From NCBI GenBank assembly GCA_949825025.1, contig OX463782.1, positions 817,501-881,500 of the forward strand: a stretch of 64,000 nucleotides of DNA, in the 5' to 3' direction. The position numbers were made by a program, and so were the translations under genes. Source of the stretch: Siphlonurus alternatus. Its lineage: Eukaryota; Arthropoda; Insecta; Ephemeroptera; Siphlonuridae. Under the pieces are notes generated by a model. That model searched no databases. It saw only the letters and a list, made by a program, of their open reading frames with translations, and had not been told where the DNA came from. Below are positions 1 to 11,514 of the stretch, one piece after another; the first letter of the stretch is position 1; each line of letters begins with the position of its first letter.

Positions 1-690
1 AAATGTAGGAATTTTCAAAATCAAACTACAAGTAAAAAACGGATTTCTCAGCTATAAACTTCCCTGAGAGCAAAAACAACAAACTTGTCAAAACCAAAGT
101 TTCTAGTTTTTGTACGATCACGCTGAAAACATGTAACATAATGTAATTTGACCCAAGGAGTTCGAAAATGAAGGAATTTTTAAGATCAAACCACAAACAA
201 AAAACCAGGATTTCTCAGCAATAAACTTCTTGAGAGTAAAAACAAGAAAAGCAAAGTTTCTAATTTTTGTACGATCACACTGAAAACATGTAACATAATG
301 TAATTTGACCCACGGAGTTCGAAAATGAAGGAATTTCAAAGAACAAACCACAAACAAAAAACCCGGATTTCTCAGATAAAATTCTTGAGAATAAAAAAAA
401 TAAAAAGAAAGTTTCTAATTTTTGTATGATCACGCTGAAAACATGTAACATAATGTAATTTGACCCAAGGAGTTCAAAAATGAAGGAATTTTTAAGATCA
501 AACCACAAACAAAAAACCAGGATTTCTCAGCTATAAACTTCTTGAGAGTAAAAAATATAAAACCAAAGTTTCTAATTTTTGTACGATCACGCTGAAAACA
601 TGTAACGTCATGTAATTTGACCCAAGGAGTTCGAAAATGAAGGAATTTTGAAGACCAAAACACAAACAAAAAAAAACACGGACATCATAA
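1..690. repeat. Tandem array, unit about 156 bp
   Basis: At least four copies of a unit containing ATCACGCTGAAAACATGTAA occur near 115, 271, 427 and 584. Each continues with a TAATTTGACCCA(A/C)GGAGTT block and a CAAACCACAAACAAAAAAC block. The open frames of 77-79 codons here are products of the periodicity and not genes. A diverged relative lies at 7180-7860. Confidence 0.9.
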
Positions 691-1339
691 TTCATGACAG
701 CGAAAAAATACCAAACACTTCTCTCATCAACTTTTATTATAAAGCTTAATTCTTTTAAGGTGATAATTGTATAGTCTGTTGAATTATACCAAAATTTTTA
801 TATGTATTGATTAATAAATTGAATTGAAAGATATTATAATGCAGTCCCATAGACATGACGTTTATCAGTTTGGCAATCATTTTAATATTAATTTAATAAA
901 TAAATGTTTCAGAATATTATATTGCAACATCTACAAAATAAAATAAATACGATGAGGATCCTTCACATATATGTTCTCTACATGCAATTAAAAGTGCAAT
1001 ATCAACAATGTTAAAAACAATTATATCAATTATAATATTGGTACTGTACGCAATTAAAAAAAAAATACTATATTTATTACAATTAGATACATTAAAGATT
1101 ATGATTGTATTCTCTGTAGCGGCCAACAGTCATATTGTAAAGACCTGGCCAGCCCGGCGTATTTAATGTTGTAAATGTTCAGAATAAATAAAAATGTAAT
1201 GCCATGGTATTGGAGACTTCTAACCGGTCCCACTCAGCGCGTATTCCCAAATCTGCGCGAGCGGCCGATGCGTTCGCAGATTGGATCAGGAAACATCGCT
1301 CGCGCGCATCTCAGCCGGGTTTCCGCAGGCGTGTGCACA
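691..1339. other. AT-rich DNA without a recognisable gene
   Basis: No coding signal is seen. A small GC/CpG-rich patch begins at about 1225 and shares the 14-mer GCGGCCGATGCGTT with another CpG-rich patch near 32490; neither holds a convincing exon. Confidence 0.5.
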
Positions 1340-1720
1340 AAATAACAACGAGAACAAAAATCACGAAAAAAATTTGTACGAAAGTAATTTGACCGAAATA
1401 AAAAAGGACGAAAGTAAATTAGAACGAAAATTTTTAATACGAATTCAAAAATTACGAAAACAATTTGACCGAAAGTTATTTGAACGAAAACATTTAAGAC
1501 GGATACAAAAACCACGAAAACAACTTGACCGAAAAGTTATTTGAACGGAAACATTTAAGACGAATCAAAAAATAACGAAAACAATTTGGCCGAAAGTTAT
1601 TTGAACGAAAACATTTAAGACGAATACAAAAATAACGAAACAGTTTGAACGAAATTTATTTGAACGAAAACTTAAAAACGACGAACACAAAAATTATGAA
1701 TACAATTAGTATAATGGAAA
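1340..1720. repeat. Degenerate tandem repeat built on ACGAAAACA/TTTGACCGAAAG
   Basis: About seven imperfect units of roughly 45-55 bp, with phrases such as GACCGAAAGTTATTTGAACG and ACGAAAACATTTAAGACGAA. The same motif occurs in inverted orientation (TTTCGGTCAAAT, GTTTTCGT) at 2095-2215 and 2845-3095, so the three blocks form one large inverted-repeat structure interrupted by the element at 2216-2840. Confidence 0.8.
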
Positions 1721-2215
1721 AAAGATTAACCGTAATTTACATAAGATAATATCATTTATATTATAATGTAAGTCATGTAACTGCATGCATTTTATACCAA
1801 TGGTATGCATAGGCCTGTCGCGGCATGGTTATAATAATGAATTTTGATTTAATATACAGCTATAGTGTTTAATATAATATCAATTCGTGATTTCTTAAAT
1901 TTAAATCGTTTAAAGATGTGTTTTCACCGTGCATTTAATAATAGCCTAGCTCCTAAATAATATCAATTTTACTTCACTAAATGTTTAATATGTATTATTA
2001 TACTTCTTTATTGCATTAATTGCATTCGTTTTAATTTAAAAATTCTTTTGGTTTAATTATTATTATAACTTTTTATTAATATTTTTCTTTATCGGTGTTT
2101 TTTATTTCGGTCAAATAGCGTTCATTCAAATTGTATTCGTGATTTTTCCATTAGTTTCCATGTTTTCATCCAAATAGCTTTCGGTCAAATGGTTTTCGTT
2201 ATTTTTTTATTCGTC

Positions 2216-2840
2216 TTAAAGTAAAGTGAGCGATTGCATTTTTTTTTCCCTCTATTGAGAATTGAAAACCAAAAAATTCCATCTCAAATAGTTTCACCAC
2301 CAAAAATTCCCAAAGATGGTGTTTCGGAGGCCTTTGGCGTGCAGCCTTATGGAACATAAAACCGCGTTTTACTCCAACATTTTCTGAACTATGCTACCAT
2401 TTAAAAAATACCTACATAATCTATGATGAATTCTTTAATGGATTTTTAAATAAAATTTTTTTTTTTACGGAGCCGTTTTTTCGGAAAAAAATCTTTAAGT
2501 TTTTGCGGGTTAATTCCCATAAGGATTTTCATGATTTTTTTCCAAGAAAACGACCCCGTAAAAAAAAAATTTTATTTGAAAATTCATTAAAGAATTCATC
2601 ATAGATTACGTAAGTATTTTTTAAATGGTACCATAGTTTAGAAAAAGTTGGAGTAAAACGCGGGGTTATTTTCCATAAGGCTGCACGTTAAAGGCCTCCG
2701 AAACACCAACTTTGGGAATTTTTTGTGGTGAAACTATTTGAGATGAACTTTTTTCGTTTTCATTTCTCAATAGAGGGCAGCTTAAACTATTTTTAAAAAA
2801 TAAAATATTAAAAAAAATGAACTCGCTCACTCTACTTTAA
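2216..2840. mobile_element. TTAA-flanked palindromic element
   Basis: The left end TTAA-AGTAAAGTGAGCG (2216) is mirrored by CGCTCACTCTACT-TTAA (ending 2840), and the arms stay complementary to a centre near 2525. TTAA on both sides is the target site of piggyBac-type transposons. No transposase frame is present, so it is non-autonomous. Its ends resemble those of the element at 6088-6776. Confidence 0.75.
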
Positions 2841-2844
2841 ATGT

Positions 2845-3095
2845 TTACGATCAACCAATTTTCGGCCAAATTGTTTTCGTGATTATTTAATTCGGCTAAA
2901 ATGTTTTCGCTGTAAATGCTTTCGTGTTTTTTAAGTTTCGATATAAATTAATGCATTTGCACATTTTCCATTTCGGTTAATTATATTTTCGTATAAAATG
3001 TTTTCGTGTTAAATTACTTTTGTCCTTTTTGTTTTCGGTGTAATGCCTTTCGTATAAATTGTTTTCGTTCTTTTATTTTTCGTTCTTTTGACGTA
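2845..3095. repeat. Inverted counterpart of the 1340-1720 array
   Basis: Phrases such as ATGTTTTCGTGTTAAATTAC and CATTTCGGTTAATTATATTT are reverse-complement relatives of the 1340-1720 units. No gene is seen from here to about 3400. Confidence 0.65.
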
Positions 3096-3689
3096 GACTC
3101 ATATATGTACATATATATCACTGAACTATATATATATATGATGAATCGCTCTGTTCATTAATTTCAGCATAAAAATTTTCAAGACAATCGATTTCATAGA
3201 GGTCTCAATAATGATGTAAACCAGGAACTTTGTATAAAAAATACAAAAACATTAATATAAATACACAATTAAATTGATTTATTATATTATTATTATCATG
3301 ACTTCAAAAAGAAGAATAATAATAGTAAATAATACAAAATTTTTAACGACATTTAATTTCACAATATGTTAAAATTAAAAAAAAAAAAAAAAAAAAAACG
3401 TTTTTTTATTCGATTTATATTTGCGGTCAAAGCGGCCAGACAATAAAATTGATTTATTATATAATGACTTCAAAAAGTATAATAATAACAGTAAATAATA
3501 TAAATTTCTTTAACGACATCAAAAGTCCGTTTTATTATTAGATTTATATTTGCGGTCAAAGCGGCCAGCTCACGTGACTACCGAGGTCACACAAAAGTTT
3601 GTGAATGATTTCCGGCGCTCGTCTTATCACCGTGACTCACCTTCTCCCTTCAAAACTTTTAAACCTGAACGAAACGACCAGCTATAGAT

Positions 3690-3995
3690 AAGCCACGGTG
3701 GCCTAGTGCAAGTATGCCCGCCTCGCATGCAAGAGGCTCCAGGTTCAAAACCTACCTCCAGCACGACTTTTCCACCAACCGGGGGGCAGTGGAAGAGGAA
3801 CACGAGACAGGAGGAGTTTTTAAATTTTAAAATTGAAAACCACCCCGAACAAAAAATACATGGCAAAAATTGCCATGTACTTTTCATTCGGGGGGCTCTC
3901 GCACTCGCTAACATGAGAGGCATGCAGGATTTTTCAATGAGCAAAACTCTACCTTCAATACAGCGATACAGCCGTTTGGAGCACAACTTTTTAAT
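3690..3995 (+). mobile_element. tRNA-derived SINE (copy 1)
   Basis: The head folds like a tRNA gene: A-box-like TGGCCTAGTGC at 3699-3709 and B-box GGTTCAAAACC at 3742-3752, separated by an anticodon-arm-like CCTCGCATGCAAGAGG. A conserved body follows (GGGGGGCAGTGGAAGAGG and a hairpin at 3843-3892 around CATGGCAA/TTGCCATG). Copies lie at 26427 (3' truncated) and 33529. These two polymerase III boxes at tRNA spacing plus dispersal are typical of tRNA-SINEs. Overlapping open frames of about 105-120 codons are incidental. Confidence 0.8.
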
Positions 3996-4310
3996 TTACT
4001 ATTATTTATTATTATTATAAATTTATTATTACAAAATAATTCAACGGAAAAAAAATGTTTTTAATGATCGCGGGGTCAGTTTTTATTATTGTTATTTTTT
4101 TTTACCATTTGTTACACTACAAATTTATATTTTTTACTATTCTACATTTTATTTAATTATATTTTATTTTCATTTTACTTTTTTAATTATTATTTACTAT
4201 AGTTTATGAATTAATTTTATTATTTATTATTATTTTTTCTTAAAAACAAAGTCTGGAAGAGACAACAAGAACTTTTTCTGTATACTTTAATTTAATTTCT
4301 TTAAAATGAT

Positions 4311-4553
4311 ACAAGAATTGTGCTTCAAGTGGTGGCTCTATCCTTGGAAGGAAGGGTCAAGCAAGTTTTCCTCGTTGAAAAATACAAACCACATGCCAAT
4401 CAGCTAGACGAGTGCGAGACCCCAGTCAAGAAATTACCTGAAAGAAAAACATGCGAGAATGCGGCCTACTTACATGTCTATCAGTTAGGTGTAAGAATAG
4501 GTTCGCCTAAACCTTACCATAATAAAGCAAAAATATATTCTATCCTAGCTTAA
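4311..4553 (+). other. Short ORF preserved in both segmental-duplication copies
   Basis: An open frame of about 77 codons (near 4320-4553) contains VALSLEGRVKQVFLVEKYKP and is almost unchanged in the copy at 34175-34408, although neighbouring DNA has drifted slightly. I recognise no domain. It may be a remnant of an exon or transposon ORF carried by the duplication. The stop sits in the AGCTTAA that is the empty TTAA site for the element in the other copy. Confidence 0.3.
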
Positions 4554-4651
4554 ATAAGGGGAAAAAAAACTTGGAAATCATAATTACGTAATACAATGCA
4601 TGTTGAAATAAAAATGATCGGAGCCAGCTAGTTGATTCCTCTTTCATCAAT

Positions 4652-4952
4652 GGACAATTTGCATGACATCTTTTTTTCCAGAAATGGATAGAGGGTACCA
4701 AATTATGCTACTCTGAATTTTTTCAGATTTTTTTGAGAGCGGGAACTATTTTTAAAAAATTATTGAAAGTCAGTTTTATGACGTCACGGGCGTTTAGCGC
4801 CTATCCTTTTCTTAAGGACGTCATAAAATCGACTTTCAATAATTTTTTAAAAATAGTTCCCGGTCTCTAAAAAATCTGAAAAAAATTCAGAGTAGCATAA
4901 CTTTGCACTCTCTATCCATTTCTGCAATAAAAAAATGTCATTCAAATTGTCA
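4652..4952. mobile_element. Palindromic MITE (GGACAATTTG/CAAATTGTC ends)
   Basis: TIRs near GGACAATTTGCATGACAT (left) and ATGTCATTCAAATTGTC (right) flank arms that remain complementary to a centre around 4795 (GACGTCACGGGCG). The duplicate at about 34890 lacks it: CTCTTTAATCAATTTTAAAG there replaces the whole element, giving an empty site. A diverged relative with similar arms is at 24799-25139. Confidence 0.85.
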
Positions 4953-4984
4953 TTTTCAAAGCTTCAAAGAATATGTGTATATTT

Positions 4985-5345
4985 CATTTTAATTTTTTTT
5001 TTTTTTTAATCAAACCCTATTGGGTACTTCTATTTACTAATTACATACTACTTTGAAACCCCGAACCTTCCGAAACCCTAACTTGAGCGTTTCGTGGGCT
5101 CTTCTGGAACGGGGGCGGCCACGGCCTTGCAAATCCATCCCGGCATTTGCCTGCGGCTGAGGGAAACGTGGAAACCTCAGCCAGGATGGACGCTACAGCT
5201 TTTGTCAATGAACCGGAAGTGCAATGGTCCAAAGCCATGAGGGAACCACATAGTGGAAAAGCGCAACGTTTTACCCCTGGGTGGGAAACGTGGTTTTTGT
5301 TGAAAATGGTCACCCATCCAACTACTAACCACGCGCGGCGTTGCT
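4985..5345 (-). mobile_element. 5S-rRNA-derived SINE
   Basis: Read on the minus strand, 5345-5300 gives AAGCAACGCCGCGCGTGG followed by TTAGTAGTTGGATGGGTGAC, which matches the 3' half of eukaryotic 5S rRNA including the box C region (established 5S knowledge, GTTAGTACTTGGATGGG). A body of about 250 bp follows and ends in a poly-A (plus-strand T-run near 4990-5008). This is the architecture of 5S-derived (SINE3-type) retroposons. A copy lacking the 5S head lies at 36450-36720. The 90-codon frame across it is incidental. Confidence 0.65.
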
Positions 5346-6087
5346 TGAATTATATTTTAATTATATTTCCTGAATGAAATATCAAGAACAAAAAATGTAT
5401 TTTTTAAAGAAAATTCTCACTAAATATATTATATAGCTAATAACTTATAGCTCATTTCTTAGAAAATGATTAAAGAAGTTGAAGATTTATGTTAACAGTG
5501 TTAACACATATTTTATAATTTTATATTTATTTTAAAAAGCGAGTCAAAATAAGTATCCTAAAAATTGCAATAATTCGTGCTGTAACATGCAACCTATTCC
5601 CAATAAGGCTCGACATTGATATTAATTTATATTTTATGATTAACCTCAGTTACTTCGGAAGCTCGGAGTCAAAGGATGTTTCTTTTAGAAGAAATAAAAT
5701 GAAATTAATCTTTAAAATTTAAGTGTTCTAAAACTAACTCAATCAAGCAAATTCAAGACGTCGGTTTTCTTAGAACAGCTCAATTTCTAATTTTCGACCA
5801 TAAGGCTCCATAAGACTAACAATAAGATGGAATACAATATTATATACATATTGATGGCGAGTCCCCTACAAGTTTTGTTGAATTCAAAGAGAACGATTTC
5901 CAACATCTCAAATTGACTACTGAAATTACTTTAAAGTTTTCTAAATTATATGTAAAAAAAAAAAAAAAGACCACAAACAACAACAACAAAACGCAACAGT
6001 GACATACGCACATGATAAATTGGCCTACTTCTTATAGGCGATAGTCTTTAAAACCGTAATATATATAGAAAAATAATAAATATTAAT
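5346..6087. other. Duplicated AT-rich DNA without genes
   Basis: Matches 34915-35960 apart from insertions in that copy. No coding signal. An A-run at 5953-5968 occupies the position of the long (AT)n in the other copy. Confidence 0.7.
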
Positions 6088-6776
6088 TTAAAGTGGAGTG
6101 ATCAAAACTTTAAAATCGTTATTAGCCGTGAAAAAGAGCTCGAAACTTCATGAAAATAATTTATTAATTATGGGAGGCAAATTCCTAGCAATGGGGCGAG
6201 AGAAAAAAAATTGTATAAAGTTTGCCGCTCACGGGTTTCAAACCTGGATCTTTTTGATCAGTAATTTTATTTATGTCTAATGCGTTCGTATTCCATATTA
6301 ACACGATCTATTCTATATAATTTATAAGTTCAGTCTGAAATTTTTTTTATTGCAGTACTAAAATTAGTGCTGTAAATTCAATTTAACATGATACATTGTC
6401 GGCGGGAACAATTCAAAAACTTAAAAAATGACGAATCTCACATTTGTCAGTCCTGTTTAAAATTCGAAATGGCCGGTGAGGTATCCTTTTTATTACATAA
6501 AAACATTCCTTAGGAATCCTAGTTACTAAATATAAGTTTTTGAGAACAACATGTCTGCTTCATTTTCAAGCAAAATACGATTTTGTGAAAATTGGTCTGA
6601 TTTTGCACTTTTTTAACATGCATCAGATGGGATTTTAAAATTGAATTATCTCAAAAGTTATGCCGGTGAGGTGGTGAAAAAAAAAATGTATGATGTAGAG
6701 GGAGGTCTCAAAAAACGTTTTTCATTGTAAAAAGTTCAACATGTCGGCACACTCGAAAATGATCACTCTACTTTAA
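6088..6776. mobile_element. TTAA-flanked element, with empty site in paralog
   Basis: Ends TTAA-AGTGGAGTGATCA (6088) and TGATCACTCTACT-TTAA (6776) are inverted repeats flanked by TTAA. The paralogous sequence at 35945-35990 runs AATATTAATTTAAAGGCATAG with a single TTAA at 35962, so the element inserted at TTAA in this copy only. Its ends resemble those at 2216-2840. No transposase frame is visible. Confidence 0.85.
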
Positions 6777-7179
6777 AAGCATCGACATGTATACAATAAT
6801 TATTTAGAAAATATTTCCCCAACACGGTGTATTTAATTAGACAAAATTACCTTTAACGTTTTTAACTTGCTGAAACTCCCCTATTGCAGCCTATGTTCAA
6901 TGACATTTAATTTAATTTATGTAAATTTTGGTTTTAATTATTAAAAAATATTAGAGAAATAAATAAAAAATTAAATACATATGAGTTAACAAGTTTGGAA
7001 GGTGAAGATTGCTTTTTAATTGCTTTTAAGTTACAGCACACATTGCTCCTTTCAATTTAAAATTTTCTACAATGAATTAAAAATTGTACCTAAGCCCTAT
7101 TGGAGCTGTTATTTTCAAGATGCAAATGCAAAGAAAACGAAAACAGAATTTTTGCAGCTATAAGCAGTATAAAATTCAA

Positions 7180-7860
7180 AACAACAAAAGTAACAAACTT
7201 GAGTAACTTGACTCACTGGAAAACATCTCAATTTTGCACAGTTGGGCTGAAATCGTGTTTTGCCATTTAATTTGACCTTGAGAGTTCAAATACGAAGGAA
7301 CTTTCAAGATTACAGCAAAAGACAAAAAAAAAAAAAAAAAAAAACAACAAAAAACAAAAAACAAAAAACGGATTTTGCATCAAGATAGCAAAAAAAGCAA
7401 AAATGACAAACTTGATGTGGATGAAAAAATGAAAAATTCTAAGTTGAGCTTGATCACGCTGAAAACATGTAACGTCATGTAATTTGACCCAAGGAATTCG
7501 AAAATGAAGGAATTTCAGAGATCAAATTACAAACAAAAATCGTAATTTGCAGCATTATCCTTTACAAGACTAAAAATGAAAAACTTGACAAAAATAAAAA
7601 CTTCCAAATTAATCTTTATCATGCTGAAAACATCTGAGGTAATGTAACTTGACCCGGGGAGTGCAAATATGAAGTAATTTTCAAGGTCACAGCACAAACA
7701 AAAAACCCGGAATTTGCAGCTATAAACTTCAAAAGAGTAAAAACGATAAACTCGATAAAAAGACAAATAATTTAAACTCGATCACGCTGAAAACCTGAGA
7801 GCATGTAATTGGATTCAGGGAGTTTAAATATGAAAGAATTTTCAAAATTCATATAAAAAA
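7180..7860. repeat. Diverged tandem array, unit about 165 bp
   Basis: Four degenerate units carry GATCACGCTGAAAACATG-like and AATTTGACC(C)AAGGA-like blocks near 7240, 7450, 7615 and 7780, related to the array at 1-690. Small minus-strand frames in it are periodicity artefacts. Confidence 0.8.
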
Positions 7861-8870
7861 CAAACAAACAGATTTTGAAGCATCACCGGTATACATAAAG
7901 ATAGCCAATCTCATAGTTTTAAATTTTTGTAGTCATTTCAGTTGACAATATGAAATGGAAAATTTCAAGTAGGCTGTGGTTTTGATTTTATCATTCAGTT
8001 GATCTTATTTTATTACTAGCTGTAAGCGACTGCCTAACAATGTTACTTTTTATTAATTGATGGCTTGTGAGGGGCACTGTCAAATCTTCCCCTTATTTTA
8101 AATCCGAGCTAGGATTCATTATCTGCTGCCACTGGACCATTCAAGTTCGTGCAAGCTAAACCCTAGCACAAGGCTATGCTACATTGGCATGGGGGTATAA
8201 GCTATGGGAGAACAGTGAACCTTCGGCACACTCCCTGTAACAACATGGAAAAATGCCAACTTTGGTAGCCATTTCTGATGCTCCATATGTATTTCATTGG
8301 AAGATAAGACTCGCTATAAGTTATTTATGCTGTAAATCATGATTTTTGAATCAATAAAGGCTACCAAAAAACAAGAACACAATTTCAAAGGTTTAAATGT
8401 ACTTTCTTTTCATTGTTCAATTCCAACCAATATTGGCTCATCTTTAGTTGGTTGGCAACCGCAAAAAAATCAACAACCACACCAATGACCGAGAAATAAA
8501 AGAAATAATGTTGCATATAAAGCAGAATTGAATGCTTAAACCCGATTATTTAATATAACTCTGCCTTAACATTGCCAACTTTTTGATAGTACCAATTAGG
8601 CTGAACTCTATATAGCTTCAGCAAGGTCTATCCTGTCGCACGCATCACCAAGGATTCAAACAAACCACCCTATACCGGTACATTATATTTTAAAAATACA
8701 GTAGACAATAATTATGAAAAACAAAGTTATTTTTTCTCATTAATTTTTGTTTTCTTATTAATTTTTGTTGCGGAAAATAGTTTGTGGCTAACTAGAGATA
8801 CTTATTTTTTTAACTTTTTCATCAACATTACATTAAATACAAAATGCACTTCACTGTTGTGGGAACAGAC
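7861..8870. other. Intron or flank 3' of the last dynein exon seen
   Basis: No coding signal. About 8330-8850 is repeated with divergence at 26740-27210: AAAAATCAACAACYAC, TTTCTTTTCATTG and TCAATTCCAACCAAT are shared, and both blocks lead into a dynein exon copy, showing that a larger genomic block was duplicated. Confidence 0.7.
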
Positions 8871-9065
8871 CTTGAGAGCGGGCGACAGGTCCTCGTCCTT
8901 GTCCGACTTTCGAGTGAAGTCGTCGTCTCCTTCGTCTAGCGGGATGTGTCGCAGACGGCTCAGGAAATTCTCGAACACCATCTCAGTCGAGAGAACGTCC
9001 TCGCTGAACCACACCATCCCGCAGCGAGACACGGTTGCCAGAGTCGCAAACTTGAGGTCTTGGAC
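8871..9065 (-). CDS. DYNC1H1: Cytoplasmic dynein heavy chain exon, AAA2 C-terminal part
   Basis: The exon opens after TTTGTAG with V-Q-D-L-K-F-A and encodes [16 protein letters not shown], a highly conserved stretch of the cytoplasmic dynein 1 motor, followed by an acidic variable loop (LDEGDDDF...[10 protein letters not shown]). It ends at AAG before a GTCTGT donor. The frame is intact and phase 0 joins it to the exon at 9120-9297, which ends in ...MFE. This motor subunit drives minus-end transport on microtubules; AAA2 is a regulatory ATP-binding site. The next downstream exon is not in the window. A broken copy of this exon is at 27225-27415. Confidence 0.93.
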
Positions 9066-9107
9066 CTACAAACATGACAGGTGAGAAAGGAGACGGTGAC
9101 ATTATTA

Positions 9108-9939
<832 letters not shown>

Positions 9940-10175
9940 CTGAGAATGTGTGTGAAGAGTCCGTCAGTCCACTCCCTGGTGTTCTGGTCTAGGACTCCGT
10001 ACAGAGCCTCCTTGCTCATGGCCTTGGGGTCGATCACGTGAGCCACCCCCTCCACCCCCTCCAGACGCTCGAGGGCTTTCAGCAGCACCCGCCAAGCTGT
10101 CGACTTGCCGGAGCCAGAGGGACCAACCATCATCAGGCCGTGGTTCAGACTGCAGATCTGGTAGAGTTGGAGGAC
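9940..10175 (-). CDS. DYNC1H1: Cytoplasmic dynein heavy chain exon, AAA2 P-loop
   Basis: The exon encodes [18 protein letters not shown] directly before the Walker A motif GPSGSGKS, then [20 protein letters not shown] and [14 protein letters not shown]. It starts after CTCGCAG and stops with AG before GTTGGT, giving the Arg codon shared with 9297. This is the AAA2 nucleotide-binding pocket of cytoplasmic dynein 1 (about residue 2220 in the human protein), and identity to arthropod sequences appears very high. The intact frame suggests selection. Confidence 0.96.
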
Positions 10176-10838
10176 CTGCGAGCAAAGAACAACGGGGTGA
10201 AATATATAACATACAATATACCGTAGTAGAGAAACGGAGTCAGATACCATGCCACAAATTTAACTACAAAACACTTTTCAAGACAACTGCCTTTTCTCAG
10301 AATAGATGTTAAGGTAAAGCAGAAAATGGACAACATTTTCTTTTAATAGAGGACGTAACATCAATTTTTTCAGATTATTTTGAACCCTCTCTAAAACACT
10401 CTTACAATGGTGCTGTAAACATTGAACACCAAGCAAGAAAGACACAAAAGAAGGAAAGACATTGAATGATTTGCTCTTGATTTTAAGAGTGTTGTAGTGT
10501 TAACAAAACATCAAAGTCCTTTATCAATAATAATTTAGTTTAGAATAACTTTTCAATGCTTATGCGTATTGCTTATTCAAATTTACAAAAAAAAAAAAAA
10601 AAAAAAAAAAATCAGTGTAAATAACTTTACTGAAAATAAAGAATTTTGCACACTTAGAAGCAGGAAATAAAGCAACAACATTTACACACTTTAGGAAGCT
10701 GGTAAACATCAGGGCAGGAAAAAGAAAATATTTTAGTGATTTTTTTTTTTAATTGCACATGAAAATAAGTTTAATTTATGAAGAGAGACAACACAAGCGA
10801 ACAGAGCTGCCATTCTGCGTTTCAAGCTATGATCTTAC
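10176..10838. other. Dynein intron
   Basis: Contains an A-run at 10590-10611 and no coding signal. Confidence 0.7.
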
Positions 10839-10868
10839 CTTCTCGCACCAGCCCTCTCCTAACATGTC
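10839..10868 (-). CDS. DYNC1H1: Dynein heavy chain micro-exon upstream of AAA2
   Basis: A 30-base exon reads DMLGEGWCEK between an acceptor ending GCTAATGCTCAG and a GTAAGA donor. In known dyneins a W-x-E-K-V-L-Q-L-Y-Q run precedes the AAA2 P-loop, and here WCEK splices in phase 0 onto VLQLYQ. The exon was found from this junction logic, and its small size makes it less certain than its neighbours. No more upstream dynein exon is visible before NUP205 begins at 11515. Confidence 0.75.
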
Positions 10869-11514
10869 CTGAGCATTAGCACAGGGACAGAGAGAACGCT
10901 CATTAGGTCATGCCATCTAATTCTTCTTTCCTTAAAGGTGAACTGAAGGGAACACTTTTTTAATATCATCTTATCAACAAAAATAAGACCGATTCACTGG
11001 TAATAATCATTTTCTTGTTCAGGCCCCCAAATTTGAAGGACCAACGGCTAAAAAGTGAAGTTGTGACGTATCGGTCTGGTCACACGCGATGTTCAGTAGC
11101 AATTTTATGGCGAGATGAGAGCAGAAGCGGCGATACTGGATGTTGGCTGTCATTAAAATAAACACAAATTTTCAACGTCTATGAGAAATCATCTTTCGTC
11201 TTTTTCAACGATCGGGAAGAAATCACAATTCAATTCCCTATCTAGTGGTACAAAAATTACTTTTCTGTGATGATTAGAACAATTTATAGTAAAGTGCAAT
11301 TGCATGAAAATGCATTGATGCAATTCTCAATCTTAGCTAATATGCATCGCACAAGAATGAAATTTATACTAATCGATTGGAAATTTCATCATCAGTTACG
11401 CACCAGGGGCTACAAATTCCCTGATAACTTTGCAATTTTATATTTTCCAGAATGCCCTAAGATTAAAAAATGAAAAAAATATATATAAATATTTAGGCTG
11501 CACTTTTGACTCAC
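10869..11514. other. Junction between dynein and NUP205 exons
   Basis: About 650 bp separates the first visible dynein exon from the last visible NUP205 exon, both minus strand. It has a stretch beginning TTAAAGGTGAACTGAAGGG (10932) but no terminator, poly-A exon or promoter that I can identify. The roughly 480 C-terminal residues of NUP205 and about 2200 N-terminal residues of dynein are not here. Confidence 0.6.

Larger units (their letters stand above)
3400..7000. repeat. Segmental duplication, copy I (partner 33360-36060)
   Basis: Long stretches are near-identical to 33360-36060: the SINE block (3540-4020), the short duplicated ORF (4311-4550), and the 5400-6080 and 6780-6900 regions. 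The copies differ by insertions. This copy has palindromes at 4652-4952 and 6088-6776 and the 5S-SINE at 4985-5345; the partner has elements at 34410-34787 and 35381-35660. Confidence 0.9.

Noticed and set aside
118..669. Minus-strand frames of 77-79 codons, similar to each other
   Set aside because: They repeat with the 156 bp tandem array, not because of coding.
3690..3763. Functional tRNA gene
   Set aside because: A and B boxes are present, but three copies share the same long non-tRNA body and the acceptor stem does not pair well, so SINE is the better call.
3627..4020. Frames of 104-120 codons on both strands, conserved at 33461-33863
   Set aside because: They overlie the tRNA-derived SINE; conservation follows from duplication of the SINE block.
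5041..5313. 90-codon GC-richer minus-strand frame
   Set aside because: Falls within the 5S-derived SINE; the body copy at 36450-36720 does not keep the frame.
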